Assembly (NCBI RefSeq): GCF_902460415.1
Contig: NZ_CABPTY010000001.1
Location: 108,793 to 172,792 of the forward strand
DNA: 64,000 bases
Direction of reading: 5' to 3'
From: Campylobacter_A concisus_Y
GTDB taxonomy: Bacteria; Campylobacterota; Campylobacteria; Campylobacterales; Campylobacteraceae
Shown here: positions 50,602-59,552 of the stretch, piece by piece
How positions within the stretch are numbered: position 1 is the stretch's first letter
Layout: each line of letters starts with the position of its first letter
Position numbers and translations under genes: made by a program
Notes under the pieces: model-generated
What the model saw: the letters and a program-made list of their open reading frames with translations, nothing else
What the model was told of the DNA's origin: nothing
Databases searched by the model: none

Positions 50602-51953
50602 TTCGCAAGTCCTAAAAAGCTAAAAAATCCTATCGCATCAGTAAAAGTAGTAAGAATGACGGCTGAGCCGACTGCAGGATCTATATTAAAGCGCCTTAGC
50701 GTCAAAGGTATGATTGTGCCAAAAAAGCCAGCAAAGAATAAATTCGTAACCATACTAAGTCCGATAACAACGCCAAGCATACCTTTGTCAAACCAAACAG
50801 AGGCGATTATGCCCATTACCACACCAAAGATTAGTCCATTTATGAGTGAAATACTAACCTCACGTTTTAGAACATTTTTGGCATCTTTAAACTCGATCTC
50901 GCCAAGTGCCAAACGACGAACCGTAACAGCAAGTGCTTGCGTGCCGGTATTTCCGCCCATTGATGCAACTATTGGCATTAAAACAGCAAGAGCGACATAG
51001 GCTGCGATTGTCTCGTCAAAAAGTCCGATTATAGATGAGCTAAAAAGAGCTGTTAGTAAATTTACACCAAGCCAAACCGCACGACCACGACCAGCCTTAA
51101 AAAGCGTATCGTCCTCTTCTGACTCGTCATCAACACCGGCTAGGTTATAAATTTGCTCAGTTGCACTCTCTTGAATGTAGTCGTGGATGTCATCAGATGT
51201 GATACGACCAAGTAAAATTCCAGTGCTACTAGTAACTGCAATAACGTTTAGGTCATAATCTTGTACCATATCAGCGACATTTTGCATAAGGTCCATATCA
51301 TTTGCAACGTGTGGCTTGTAGTGATCGATCTGTGCTGACTCGATATTTTGCTTTAGTGTCTTTGTAAAATCAAAAAGTATAAGATCCTCAAGTGGGATAG
51401 CATATTGTAAAACACCGTCTTTATCTATAATGAAAAGCTGAGAGATATTTTCTAACTTACCTTCTTGCTTTTCTCGTCTAAGCCTTGCTACTGCATTGCC
51501 AAGCTTTTCTTCAAGGTGAGCCGAAAAAAGCTCTGTTTGCATGTGCGCACCGGCTCTATCTTCTTCGTAGCTTCTAAGTCTTAAAATTTCATTTTGGTTT
51601 TCTCTATCAAGCTCGTTAAAGAGCTCTCTAGCTTTATCCTCGTCGATATCCTCGATGTATTGAAGCAAGTCAGTCGCATCATCGCTCTCTAGCTCCTCAA
51701 GTGCTTCTACGATTTTTTCAGCTGGAAGTTGTTCGATCACATCTTTTAGCATGTGATCAGGTAGCTCGATAGCAACATCACCTAAAATTTCAGGATCTAG
51801 CTTTTCAAGATAGTGAGCAAAAAGCTCTTCGTCGTGCTTTTTAAGTGTTTTTAGGTGTTGGGCTAGCTCGTAAGGTGAGAGTTCATTATCTTCCAAATTT
51901 TCATCTAAATGCTGATCTATCAGCTCTTTTGCTTCTTCTAGTTCTTGGCTCAA
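50586..51953 (-). CDS. mgtE: Magnesium transporter MgtE
   Basis: MgtE is a Mg2+-gated magnesium channel. The 455 residues have an N-terminal superhelical MgtE_N domain (about 20-130, acidic), two CBS domains (about 140-260), a plug helix, and a C-terminal membrane domain with five TM helices (about 285-455). The membrane domain carries VLMPIVASMGGNTGTQALAV and GSAVILTTFTDAIGFFSFL, which hold the family's pore motifs. Length and order are complete. It is 9 bp downstream of the M23 peptidase gene and overlaps the Nudix gene, forming a three-gene unit on the minus strand. Confidence 0.96.
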   Translation of the reverse strand: MSQELEEAKELIDQHLDENLEDNELSPYELAQHLKTLKKHDEELFAHYLEKLDPEILGDVAIELPDHMLKDVIEQLPAEKIVEALEELESDDATDLLQYIEDIDEDKARELFNELDRENQNEILRLRSYEEDRAGAHMQTELFSAHLEEKLGNAVARLRREKQEGKLENISQLFIIDKDGVLQYAIPLEDLILFDFTKTLKQNIESAQIDHYKPHVANDMDLMQNVADMVQDYDLNVIAVTSSTGILLGRITSDDIHDYIQESATEQIYNLAGVDDESEEDDTLFKAGRGRAVWLGVNLLTALFSSSIIGLFDETIAAYVALAVLMPIVASMGGNTGTQALAVTVRRLALGEIEFKDAKNVLKREVSISLINGLIFGVVMGIIASVWFDKGMLGVVIGLSMVTNLFFAGFFGTIIPLTLRRFNIDPAVGSAVILTTFTDAIGFFSFLGLAKWILL

Positions 51954-51962
51954 GTTTTACCT

Positions 51963-53132
51963 TTAAAATTCTATTACATTAGGGAAAAATTCCACTTTGT
52001 GGTACTCTTTTTCATTATTTAAAGCATTTTTTATTAGCTCGTCATTTTTGCTAACAACTGCTTTAAATTTAGCCGATTCTTTCTTGTCTTCTAGGCTTTT
52101 AACGACCTTTATTGCACTTTCTGGATTTATAGGCTTATTATCTCTATAAAGACCAAAATGAAGGTGCGGTCCTGTGCTCATACCACTTGTACCAACGTAG
52201 GCTATGAGCGTACCTTGCTTGACTTTTAAACCACCTTTTATGCCTTTAGCAAAGCCATTTAGATGAGCATAAAGTGTCTCGTAGCCACCAGCGTGAGAGA
52301 TGATGACGGTTCTGCCATATCCGCTTTTTTGTCCGACAAATTTAACCGTGCCATCACCTGCGGCTTTGATTGGTGTGCCTTTTGGAGCACCGTAGTCAAC
52401 ACCAAGGTGCGCTCTATATCTTTGGAGAATAGGGTGCCATCTTTTTAGGGTAAAAGCTGATGTGATTCTGGCGTTTGCAAGAGGGCGGACTAATAAAAAT
52501 TTATCATTCTTCTTGCCATTTTTATCATAAAATTTATCTTCAAATTTATACATGACATATCGTTTATTTTTCGTTTCTATCATCGCAGCATAGATTTCTG
52601 GAGTACCAAAAGAGCGGCCCATACGTATTTTTTGATTATAAACGATAGCGATCGTATCGCCTTTGTTTATCTTTTTAAAATCAATGCCACTTCCTTTAAA
52701 AATTTCTTTAAAGCCAAGAGCTAAAGTGCCAGAGCCAGTGTAGTCAAAAATGTCTTCAGAGACTGATTTGTCCACCTTTAAGGCTAAAAATTTATCCTCA
52801 CTTTGATAAGAGATGGGGAGAAATTCTAGTTTAAATTTATCATTGTCATCTCTAAAAATATGCATTTGAAGCTCGTCACTAACAGGGATTAGTACCTGTT
52901 TGGTGTTACCGTTGTCATCTTTATAAATTTGATACTTTGTGCCAGCGATGATCTCTTCTGTTAGCTCTTGATCTTCGGTTGCTAAGTTATAGTAAAGTGA
53001 AAGTGGGATTTTGTTTGTCTCTAAGAAATTTAAGAAGTTACTTCCATTTGGCCAGCTAAGCTCGTCGACACTTGGCTTTATAGCGTATAAATTTATAGAT
53101 AATATTGCAAAAATTATAAAAATACGAGGCAT
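51963..53132 (-). CDS. M23 (LytM) peptidoglycan endopeptidase, Csd3/HdpA-like
   Basis: The 389-residue metallopeptidase has a signal peptide (about 1-17), an N-terminal regulatory part (~20-215) with inhibitory-domain-like features, and the catalytic M23 domain with zinc ligands H242 and D246 (HLGVDYG) and H323/H325 (GPHLHFG). The whole layout (regulatory domains plus C-terminal LytM) resembles Csd3/HdpA of H. pylori, a DD-endo/carboxypeptidase that shapes helical cells. Campylobacter homologues are likewise tied to cell shape. All zinc ligands are intact, so activity is expected. It heads the unit with mgtE and the Nudix gene. Confidence 0.9.
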   Translation of the reverse strand: MPRIFIIFAILSINLYAIKPSVDELSWPNGSNFLNFLETNKIPLSLYYNLATEDQELTEEIIAGTKYQIYKDDNGNTKQVLIPVSDELQMHIFRDDNDKFKLEFLPISYQSEDKFLALKVDKSVSEDIFDYTGSGTLALGFKEIFKGSGIDFKKINKGDTIAIVYNQKIRMGRSFGTPEIYAAMIETKNKRYVMYKFEDKFYDKNGKKNDKFLLVRPLANARITSAFTLKRWHPILQRYRAHLGVDYGAPKGTPIKAAGDGTVKFVGQKSGYGRTVIISHAGGYETLYAHLNGFAKGIKGGLKVKQGTLIAYVGTSGMSTGPHLHFGLYRDNKPINPESAIKVVKSLEDKKESAKFKAVVSKNDELIKNALNNEKEYHKVEFFPNVIEF

Positions 53133-53208
53133 TAATGTCCTTTTAAAAAGCTGGTGGGATTTTAACTAAAACTTGCTTTAATTTTGCAAAAGATAAAGCA
53201 TTTTAGGC

Positions 53209-53214
53209 TATAAT
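53209..53214 (+). promoter_or_regulatory. -10 box of the PgbA-like gene
   Basis: TATAAT (GGCTATAATC) lies 31 bp before the TTG start at 53246, with TTAGGAGA as ribosome site between them. The M23 gene diverges upstream. Confidence 0.6.
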
Positions 53215-53245
53215 CGCTCTAAAAATTTAAACTTAGGAGATATTT

Positions 53246-53968
53246 TTGAAACGTATATTTGTGATTTTATCGCTAGTTTTTGGCTTTGCTTTTGGGGCTG
53301 ATTTTTCTTTAAATGAGTATAGAACTCCTATAATTAGCGTCGATAGTGATGGCACAGCGACGATAGTTGATAGTCCAGAAATTTTAATCGGCTCAAGTGG
53401 CGTTGTGCTTCATAAATTTGACACTGATAGCTCTATCATCGCAAGAGTTAGTGTTGTCTCAAAAAATTCTGGCTTTGCTAAGATTAGATTTGAGGTGTTT
53501 GATCTGCTTGAGCAAAAGGCACTCCCACTTCCAGGCATTGCACCTGCAAATGGCGATATGGTCGTGCTAAACTATCTTTATAACCGCTCATTAATTATCG
53601 TGCCAAATAAAGAAATTTACGAAGAGATCACATCTGCGTTTCCAAATATGATATTTATCCACCCAGATATTATAGGAGCGTATCTAAGCTACGAATACAA
53701 GCCAAATCCAAGCAGAGATGACTTTAGAAAAATGTGCGCTCAAAGTGCAGCTGGTCTAATTTTCGTAGCGATGGATGGTAGAAGCGTTTTTGCTGATTGC
53801 CAAAGCTTTAAAGTGCTAAAAGAATTTAAAAGCGGCGAGGTTGAGTACTATCAACTTCCATTTTATACAAGAGTTAGCGATATAGACACTGTGTTTTGGA
53901 AGCTAAATAGCGAGCACATCAATAACTACGACGCTCACTACGAAAAACTTTTCGAAGAAGATAACTGA
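53246..53968 (+). CDS. PgbA-like plasminogen-binding N-terminal domain protein
   Basis: The 240 residues start at TTG with AGGAG 6-7 bp upstream, then a signal peptide (about 1-17, ending AFG-A). The remainder reads like the N-terminal domain of Helicobacter PgbA/PgbB: beta-rich, with VLHKFDTDSSIIARVSVVSK (about 52-71), GDMVVLNYLYNRSLIIVPN and AQSAAGLIFVAMDGRSVFADC with two cysteines (C163-type and C183-type) that could pair. It lacks the long Lys-rich C-terminal plasminogen-binding region of PgbA, so plasminogen binding should not be assumed. It lies 3 bp upstream of a YihY-type gene. Confidence 0.78.
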   Translation: MKRIFVILSLVFGFAFGADFSLNEYRTPIISVDSDGTATIVDSPEILIGSSGVVLHKFDTDSSIIARVSVVSKNSGFAKIRFEVFDLLEQKALPLPGIAPANGDMVVLNYLYNRSLIIVPNKEIYEEITSAFPNMIFIHPDIIGAYLSYEYKPNPSRDDFRKMCAQSAAGLIFVAMDGRSVFADCQSFKVLKEFKSGEVEYYQLPFYTRVSDIDTVFWKLNSEHINNYDAHYEKLFEEDN

Positions 53969-53971
53969 TAA

Positions 53972-54793
53972 ATGAGCCGTTTGTCCTTAAGTAAGCAAAG
54001 CTTAAAAGAGTTTTTAAATTTACTCCCAACGCTTAAGGACAAAGAGCTCTTTCACTACGCCTCAAGCCTTAGTTTTCATACGATTTTATCGATCATTCCG
54101 ATACTTCTTATATCGTTTTCTATCTTTACAAAACTGCCTAGTTTTGAGGGCTATTACGCTAAAATTCAAGACTTTATCTTCTCGGCTCTTTTGCCAAGTA
54201 ATCAAGAGATCATCTCAAACTACTTGCAAAATTTCTTACAAAATAGCGGAAATTTGGGCATAGTTGGCTTTGTAGCGATGATATTTACATCGGCTATGTT
54301 TTTTAGTGACTACGAGTATGTAGTTTTGAAAGTGACACGTGCAAGTAAGGCTAGAGGATTTTGGTCAGCACTTAGCTCGTATTGGACGCTTATCACGCTC
54401 GCGCCACTTGGTCTTACTGGTAGTTTTTATCTTTCAAGCCTCATTCAAGAGATGTTAAACTCAAACGAGTTTACAAGCTCTATAAATTTTTTAAGCATCT
54501 TTCCATATCTCATCATTTGGGCGATATTTTGTGTCACATATCTCATCTCAGTAAATGACGAGATCAGATTTAAAAGCGCACTTTTTAGCTCATTTGCCGC
54601 TTCGCTCGTTTGGTATATTGGCAAGTCAGCCTTTGTCTACTACGTCCTTTATAACAAAACCTATCTAAGCGTTTATGGCTCTTTTTCGGCCGTGCTTTTC
54701 TTCTTTGTCTGGATCTACATCTCGTGGATCATCTTTTTATATGGGCTAAAGCTTTGTGCTTATCTTTCAAATAGCTTAAAATTTAAAAGATAA
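53972..54793 (+). CDS. YihY/BrkB-family membrane protein
   Basis: The 273-residue protein has about six TM helices and the family opening (FHYASSLSFHTILSIIPILL, about 30-49), plus LGIVGFVAMIFTSAMFFSDYE and a C-terminal VLFFFVWIYISWIIFLYGLKL helix. The family was once called ribonuclease BN, which is no longer accepted; members may be lipid- or small-molecule-related transporters. It follows the PgbA-like gene by 3 bp and likely shares its transcript. It ends before a long bidirectional terminator. Confidence 0.87.
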   Translation: MSRLSLSKQSLKEFLNLLPTLKDKELFHYASSLSFHTILSIIPILLISFSIFTKLPSFEGYYAKIQDFIFSALLPSNQEIISNYLQNFLQNSGNLGIVGFVAMIFTSAMFFSDYEYVVLKVTRASKARGFWSALSSYWTLITLAPLGLTGSFYLSSLIQEMLNSNEFTSSINFLSIFPYLIIWAIFCVTYLISVNDEIRFKSALFSSFAASLVWYIGKSAFVYYVLYNKTYLSVYGSFSAVLFFFVWIYISWIIFLYGLKLCAYLSNSLKFKR

Positions 54794-54804
54794 ATTTGAT
54801 ATTT

Positions 54805-54841
54805 CGCTAGCTGGATATCTTTATAAATTTACCAGCTAGCG
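54805..54841. terminator. Bidirectional terminator between yihY and the 341-aa gene
   Basis: A perfect 10-bp stem (CGCTAGCTGG / CCAGCTAGCG) with a 17-nt AT-rich loop lies between the convergent genes. Confidence 0.65.
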
Positions 54842-54873
54842 TGTGTATTATTTTATGTAAAATTTTATGTGGA

Positions 54874-55899
54874 TCAGCGTTTAAATTCGCAAATTTCTAT
54901 CTTTATACCAAGCTCTTTGCTAAATTTACTCACAGCCTTATCTAGTTCATCTTTGTCAAAGCAGATAAGATCTATGTAAGATCGCATCTCGCCATTTGCT
55001 TCACCTATGATCTCGCAAATTTCACTCTCATGTAGCGCGTCTGATATTTTGTTTTTGCTATCAACGCCAAACTGTATGTCGCCACCGTGAGATAGGGCTA
55101 AAAAGCAAAAATTTATGCCAAGCTCAAAAGCTTCGTTATAGGTATCGCTTGCGCCGTCGTAGTATTCGTTTAGTAGCTCGCTAAGAGATGTAAATCCTGT
55201 GAAAACGTCGTCACGTAGCTTGTTTGAACGAGGTTCTAGCTCATAGACCATAAAATTCTTAAGCGGCTCGTTTAAGGCTTCCTTGCCAAATTTCTCATCT
55301 ATAAGATCGGCAAAGTCGATCAGTGGCACGCCTTTTTCTCTTGGCTCGTCTATTATCTCAAACTCTCCAAGCATATTTATCATAATCATCTCACCAACTA
55401 CGTTGTCACAAAGTATGAGCGATAATATATATGCCTTATTTTCATCTTCGCTTTTAAGCTTACTTAGAGTCTCGTTATATAGGCACATATCTACGCTTTT
55501 GTCATTAAATTTTGCATAGACCATGACCTCATTTGCATCAACGCTTACGCCATACATTTGTATAGTGGCGACGTTTCGTGGTGCACGTGGCTTACCAAGT
55601 GTGCAAGTAAGCTTTGCCTCATACTCTTTTGGCATGCGCGATTTTATAAATTTAAGCCACAAAAGCCTATGTTTAAGTCCTTCTGGAGTGAGTACTAGAT
55701 CGATCTTTCCATCAATAAGGCCTATCATAAAAGTTGGATCAACTAAACATAAATTTAGTGCCTCTTCGGTCATTTTGCTTGCAGCTTCAAAATTTTTATC
55801 TTCTAAATTTTGTTTGATGGCGTCTAAATTTTTGCCAAACTCGCTCCAAAATTTATCAACTCTGCTTGCAAAGCTAGAGCTCTTTTTAGAAAACCACAT
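54874..55899 (-). CDS. Hypothetical cytoplasmic protein (341 aa)
   Basis: I recognise no family. The protein is acidic and soluble with no signal peptide. An N-terminal helical region (about 1-45; KKSSSFASRVDKFWSEFGKN) leads to a mixed alpha/beta body with PTFMIGLIDGKIDLVLTPEG and a C-terminal SYIDLICFDKDELDKAVSKF motif. The ends look duplicated in style (both carry DLV/DLI strands), but I cannot confirm a repeat. It is transcribed 2 bp after the PPP phosphatase gene, so it is likely a partner or substrate of that enzyme, or simply a co-operonic gene. Confidence 0.62.
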   Translation of the reverse strand: MWFSKKSSSFASRVDKFWSEFGKNLDAIKQNLEDKNFEAASKMTEEALNLCLVDPTFMIGLIDGKIDLVLTPEGLKHRLLWLKFIKSRMPKEYEAKLTCTLGKPRAPRNVATIQMYGVSVDANEVMVYAKFNDKSVDMCLYNETLSKLKSEDENKAYILSLILCDNVVGEMIMINMLGEFEIIDEPREKGVPLIDFADLIDEKFGKEALNEPLKNFMVYELEPRSNKLRDDVFTGFTSLSELLNEYYDGASDTYNEAFELGINFCFLALSHGGDIQFGVDSKNKISDALHESEICEIIGEANGEMRSYIDLICFDKDELDKAVSKFSKELGIKIEICEFKR

Positions 55900-55901
55900 T
55901 T

Positions 55902-56603
55902 TTATCCTTGTTTATTAAAATTTTCAACATTTTTTTGCGTATAAATTTTCATCGATGGAAATTCTAAGGCACTTAGCTTGTCATATCCTTCTTCATTAAA
56001 AACACATCCCGTATCGATATTGGCGCTATTTGTATAGAGCTTAGCCTCACGCACTGGCGTATGCCCATAGACATTAAATATGCCTTCAACTTGCATCATA
56101 TCGCCTCTACCTGATAGTATATGCCTTCTAAACTCATCTCTTGAACTATCATCATCTCTTAAGGTCCAAAATTTGCCAACAGCCGAGTGCGAAACGACCA
56201 AATACTCGCCATTTTGGTTTTTACACTCTTTAAACTCCAGATAAACTGGCCTTTGTTCTAAAAAATCAATATGCCTTTGCTTGAACCCCACGCTTTGGCC
56301 AAGATATGATCCATATGTCGCCACGCCACCATTGTTGAAAAACCAACTCGTGTCAAATGGCACTTTGTTGTTTAGAAATTCAAGTTTATTACTTAGCAGC
56401 CTGCGCTCATGATTTCCCATTACCATTTTATAGTTATTTTGTATGATAAGCTCGACTACATCGCAACTAAAAAGCCCCCGATCTATCACATCTCCGACAA
56501 AGCAAATTTGTGATTTTTCTTTGTCTGGAAACTGCTTGATAAGCTCTAAAAGTGTGTTAAAACAGCCGTGCACATCGCCTATGATATAAATTTGCTCGCT
56601 CAA
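55902..56603 (-). CDS. PPP-family serine/threonine protein phosphatase-like metallophosphoesterase
   Basis: The 233 residues show the PPP metallophosphoesterase motifs in order: GDVHGCFNTL (D/H metal ligands, about residues 9-18), GDVIDRG (about 37-43), GNHER (about 63-67), a later SHSAVGK and YGHTPV with further metal-ligand histidines. These are the motifs of bacterial PrpA/PrpB- and lambda-phosphatase-type PPP enzymes, which act on phosphoproteins or sometimes on Ap4A. The short length without extra domains fits. It is the first gene before the 341-residue unknown protein and has a normal ribosome site (AAGGAG). Confidence 0.86.
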   Translation of the reverse strand: MSEQIYIIGDVHGCFNTLLELIKQFPDKEKSQICFVGDVIDRGLFSCDVVELIIQNNYKMVMGNHERRLLSNKLEFLNNKVPFDTSWFFNNGGVATYGSYLGQSVGFKQRHIDFLEQRPVYLEFKECKNQNGEYLVVSHSAVGKFWTLRDDDSSRDEFRRHILSGRGDMMQVEGIFNVYGHTPVREAKLYTNSANIDTGCVFNEEGYDKLSALEFPSMKIYTQKNVENFNKQG

Positions 56604-56760
56604 TTTTTCTCCTTTGTGCCAAATCTTAGTCTATTAAGCTTAAAAATGTAGTGTTAAGAAAACACTTTTGTATAGCTGTACCATATTGGCGTAATGCTAG
56701 CGATATATAAAGTTAAAACCTAGTAAAAGATATTTAAAATTTAAGGAATTTAAAGCAGAA

Positions 56761-56776
56761 GGGAGCCTAAGCTCCC
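56761..56776 (-). terminator. Terminator after the aldehyde dehydrogenase gene
   Basis: On the minus strand, GGGAGC / GCTCCC (6-bp stem, 4-nt loop) lies just after the stop and is followed by TTCTGCTTT. Confidence 0.7.
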
Positions 56777-56781
56777 TAAAA

Positions 56782-58257
56782 TCATTGTGCGTAAAAGCCG
56801 CTCACCTTGCCAGTAAGATCGATCATGATGTTTTTCATCTGAGTGTAGTGCTCAAGTATGATCTTGTGCGTCTCACGGCCGATACCTGAGTTTTTATATC
56901 CGCCAAATGGGCTTCCTGCTGGGATTTGATTATAAGTGTTGATCCAAACCCTGCCAGTCTCCATAGACCTTGCAACTCTTAGCGCTTTTGTGATGTCTTG
57001 CGTGAAAATTCCACCACCAAGGCCGTATTCGCTGTCATTTACCATTTTGATAAGCTCAGCTTCATCTTTAAATTTAATGACAACGCCAACTGGACCAAAA
57101 ATTTCTTCCTGAGCTACTCTCATGTCGTTTGTCACATCAACTAGTAGTGTTGGCTCGACAAATGCACCTTTGTCGCAACCATTTGCGGTGTAGGCTTTGC
57201 CGCCGACTGCTACTTTTGCACCTTCTTTTTTGCCGATCTCGACGTAGTCTAGAATTTGCTCAGCTTGTTTTTTATTGATTTGTGAGCCCATTTGAGTGCT
57301 AGGATCTAGAGGATCGCCAACTTTTATAGTGCTAAATTTCTTAACTGCAGCCTCTATAAATTTGTCATAAAAGCTCTCTTCTACGAAAATTCTAGATCCT
57401 GCGCAGCAAACTTGACCTTGGTTAAACAAAATTCCAAGCTGAAGGCCATCAAGCGCTTTGTCTAAATTTGCGTCGCTAAAGAAGATATTTGCGCTCTTTC
57501 CGCCAAGCTCAAGTGTGGCTGGGATGATACGACGAGCCGCAGCTATGGCGATATCGCGGCCGATCTCGGTTGAGCCGGTAAATGCTAGCTTATCAAGGCC
57601 TGGGTGGTTTTTGATCCACTCGCCACTCTTGCTGCCTCTGCCGGTTACGATGTTAATAAGGCCTTTTGGTAAAATTTTATCTATCAGCCTAAATAGCTCA
57701 AGCACGCTTAGACTTGTCTCGCTTGAAGGTTTAAACACGCTCGCATCGCCCGCTGCGATCACTGGAGCTAACTTCCAAGCCGCCATTAAAAATGGAAAAT
57801 TCCAAGGCACGATCTGACCCACAACTCCTAGTGGCTCGCGTAAAACGATAGAGAGTTGTTTTTCGTCAAGCACATTCGCGCTGCCTTCTTCGCCCATGAT
57901 AACGCCAGCAAAGTACCTAAAATGCTCTGCCGCAAAAGGAATATCAACATTTAGCGTTTCGCGGATCGGCTTGCCGTTATCCATACTCTCGACTTTTGCT
58001 AAATGCTCTTTATTTTCATCGATGATGTCAGCGATCTTGTTTAGCAGTTTTGCTCGCTCGCTAATTGTAGTGTGTTTAAATTTCTTAAAAGCCTCACGTG
58101 CAGCACGAACTGCGTCATTTACATCTTCTTCAGTCGCATCTGCGATCTTTGCAAGGTGATCGCCGTTTGCTGGATTTTTAGCATCAAGGGTAGCGCCGTC
58201 TTTTGCGTCGCGCCACTCACCATTTATGAAAAGCCCATATTTTTCTAGTAACTTCAT
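56782..58257 (-). CDS. NAD(P)+-dependent aldehyde dehydrogenase
   Basis: The 491-residue enzyme oxidises aldehydes to acids. Visible are GQIVPWNFPFLMAAWKLAP (about 147-165), the cofactor-binding FTGSTEIGRD (about 226-235), general base E250 in LELGGKSAN, and the nucleophile C284 in GQVCCAGSR. EEIFGPVG and PFGGYKNSGIGRE in the C-terminal part are typical of class 1/2 (AldA-like) ALDHs. The substrate cannot be told. It is 125 bp downstream of the two-component genes on the same strand and has its own AGGAG site, so control by that system is possible. Confidence 0.92.
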   Translation of the reverse strand: MKLLEKYGLFINGEWRDAKDGATLDAKNPANGDHLAKIADATEEDVNDAVRAAREAFKKFKHTTISERAKLLNKIADIIDENKEHLAKVESMDNGKPIRETLNVDIPFAAEHFRYFAGVIMGEEGSANVLDEKQLSIVLREPLGVVGQIVPWNFPFLMAAWKLAPVIAAGDASVFKPSSETSLSVLELFRLIDKILPKGLINIVTGRGSKSGEWIKNHPGLDKLAFTGSTEIGRDIAIAAARRIIPATLELGGKSANIFFSDANLDKALDGLQLGILFNQGQVCCAGSRIFVEESFYDKFIEAAVKKFSTIKVGDPLDPSTQMGSQINKKQAEQILDYVEIGKKEGAKVAVGGKAYTANGCDKGAFVEPTLLVDVTNDMRVAQEEIFGPVGVVIKFKDEAELIKMVNDSEYGLGGGIFTQDITKALRVARSMETGRVWINTYNQIPAGSPFGGYKNSGIGRETHKIILEHYTQMKNIMIDLTGKVSGFYAQ

Positions 58258-58382
58258 ACTTTTCTCCTCGATTAAGATTTTGTAAAAGGATTATAATATT
58301 AATAAAATTTATCAAAAATAAATTTTTGCTATAAATTATCTTTTTTAATAAAATTTATTATCTAATATGAGAATTTTTGACT

Positions 58383-59552
58383 TTAGTCTTTCCAAGAAAG
58401 TGAAAAAGTAGTTTCTTTGCCAAGTTCGCTTTGGCACTTTACTTCGATACCATTTTTTATGCAGCAGCTTTTTACTAGACTTAGTCCTATGCCAAAGCCG
58501 CCTTGATCGTCGTTAAATCTCGTGTAACGATCAAAAATTTGTAGCTGTTGCTCTTTGCTGATACCAAGCCCAAGATTGCCTATGCTAAAGAAATTTGGCT
58601 CTAAAACGATGCGTACTTCTGAATTTTGCGCTGCGTATTTTGCGGCATTGCTTAGGAGATTATCTAAAATTTTACTCATATCCTCAAGGTCTGCATTTAT
58701 GAAGCTGGGCTTTAGGCTGGCCTCTATCTTAAGTCCACGTTTGGCAAAAAATGGCGAGAAATAGTTCAGCCTTTGTGTAGTTAGTAAATTTAGATCTATG
58801 AACTCTTTTTTGCTAGGCTTGTCTAGGTTAAAGCTTAGATGAACGAGCGCGTCATAAATGTTATTTAGGCTCTTTGCGGCAAGGCTGATATTGTTAAAAC
58901 GCCTTAAATTTCGCTCATTTAGGTTGTCAAGATCGGCTGTTTCTATGCTCATCGAGATGACGCTTAGAGGTGTGTTTATCTCGTGTGTTGAGTCTTTTAT
59001 AAAGCGGTTTAGCGTATCTATCTTTTCATAAAGCGGTCTTAGGCTTAGTTTTGCTAGGTAAAAGGCGACAAAGAGCAGAGCAAAAAAGAAAAAGAGCGCC
59101 TTTAGCGTGGTTGAAATTTGTAAAGATAAAATTTCAGCCTTGATATCTTTACCAACTAGAAAAATATCTGCGTGTGAGAGCTCATCTGTGGTGTTGTCGT
59201 CCATGTACTGGATCTTTTCAAATATCGCGACCTTGCCGCCGATCAAATTTACATTTTTGCTTTTGTCGATTTTTTGACAGTCAAAGTCTTTATAAATTTT
59301 CTCGCCATTTTTTAGCACGATGCAAGCATGCACGCCTTTTTCTTTTGTTAGACTTGAAATTGAATCAAGTCCATTCATTCTAGCTTTCATGTAAATGCCC
59401 ATCTTTATCTCTTTTAAAGACTTCACCTCGTTTAAAATGAGCGCTTCTTTTTTGTTTTTATAGTCGTGTATGAAAAAATATCCTAAAAATATCACAGAGC
59501 TAACAAGATAAAGGGATAAAATTTTAAATAAAATTTGCGTCTTTTCAGACAT
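58383..59552 (-). CDS. Sensor histidine kinase
   Basis: About 389 residues from the ATG at 59552, which overlaps the response regulator stop by 8 bp; a GTG at 59570 in the same frame is an alternative. It has TM1 at about 8-28, a periplasmic sensor region (~30-140) with Cys-containing ACIVLKNGE, TM2 at about 145-168, and the H-box KDSTHEINTPLSVISM. The ATPase part has NLLSNAAKYAAQ (N box) and GGFGIGLSLVKSCC (G box). The kinase and its OmpR-type regulator follow a gene for a Met/Lys/Asp-repeat peptide. The signal is unknown. Confidence 0.86.
   Translation of the reverse strand: MSEKTQILFKILSLYLVSSVIFLGYFFIHDYKNKKEALILNEVKSLKEIKMGIYMKARMNGLDSISSLTKEKGVHACIVLKNGEKIYKDFDCQKIDKSKNVNLIGGKVAIFEKIQYMDDNTTDELSHADIFLVGKDIKAEILSLQISTTLKALFFFFALLFVAFYLAKLSLRPLYEKIDTLNRFIKDSTHEINTPLSVISMSIETADLDNLNERNLRRFNNISLAAKSLNNIYDALVHLSFNLDKPSKKEFIDLNLLTTQRLNYFSPFFAKRGLKIEASLKPSFINADLEDMSKILDNLLSNAAKYAAQNSEVRIVLEPNFFSIGNLGLGISKEQQLQIFDRYTRFNDDQGGFGIGLSLVKSCCIKNGIEVKCQSELGKETTFSLSWKD

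Noticed and set aside
56650..56666. AGTGTT/AACACT hairpin in the gap between phosphatase and aldehyde dehydrogenase genes
   Set aside because: It points to no upstream plus-strand gene, and a stronger terminator for the dehydrogenase already exists at 56761-56776.
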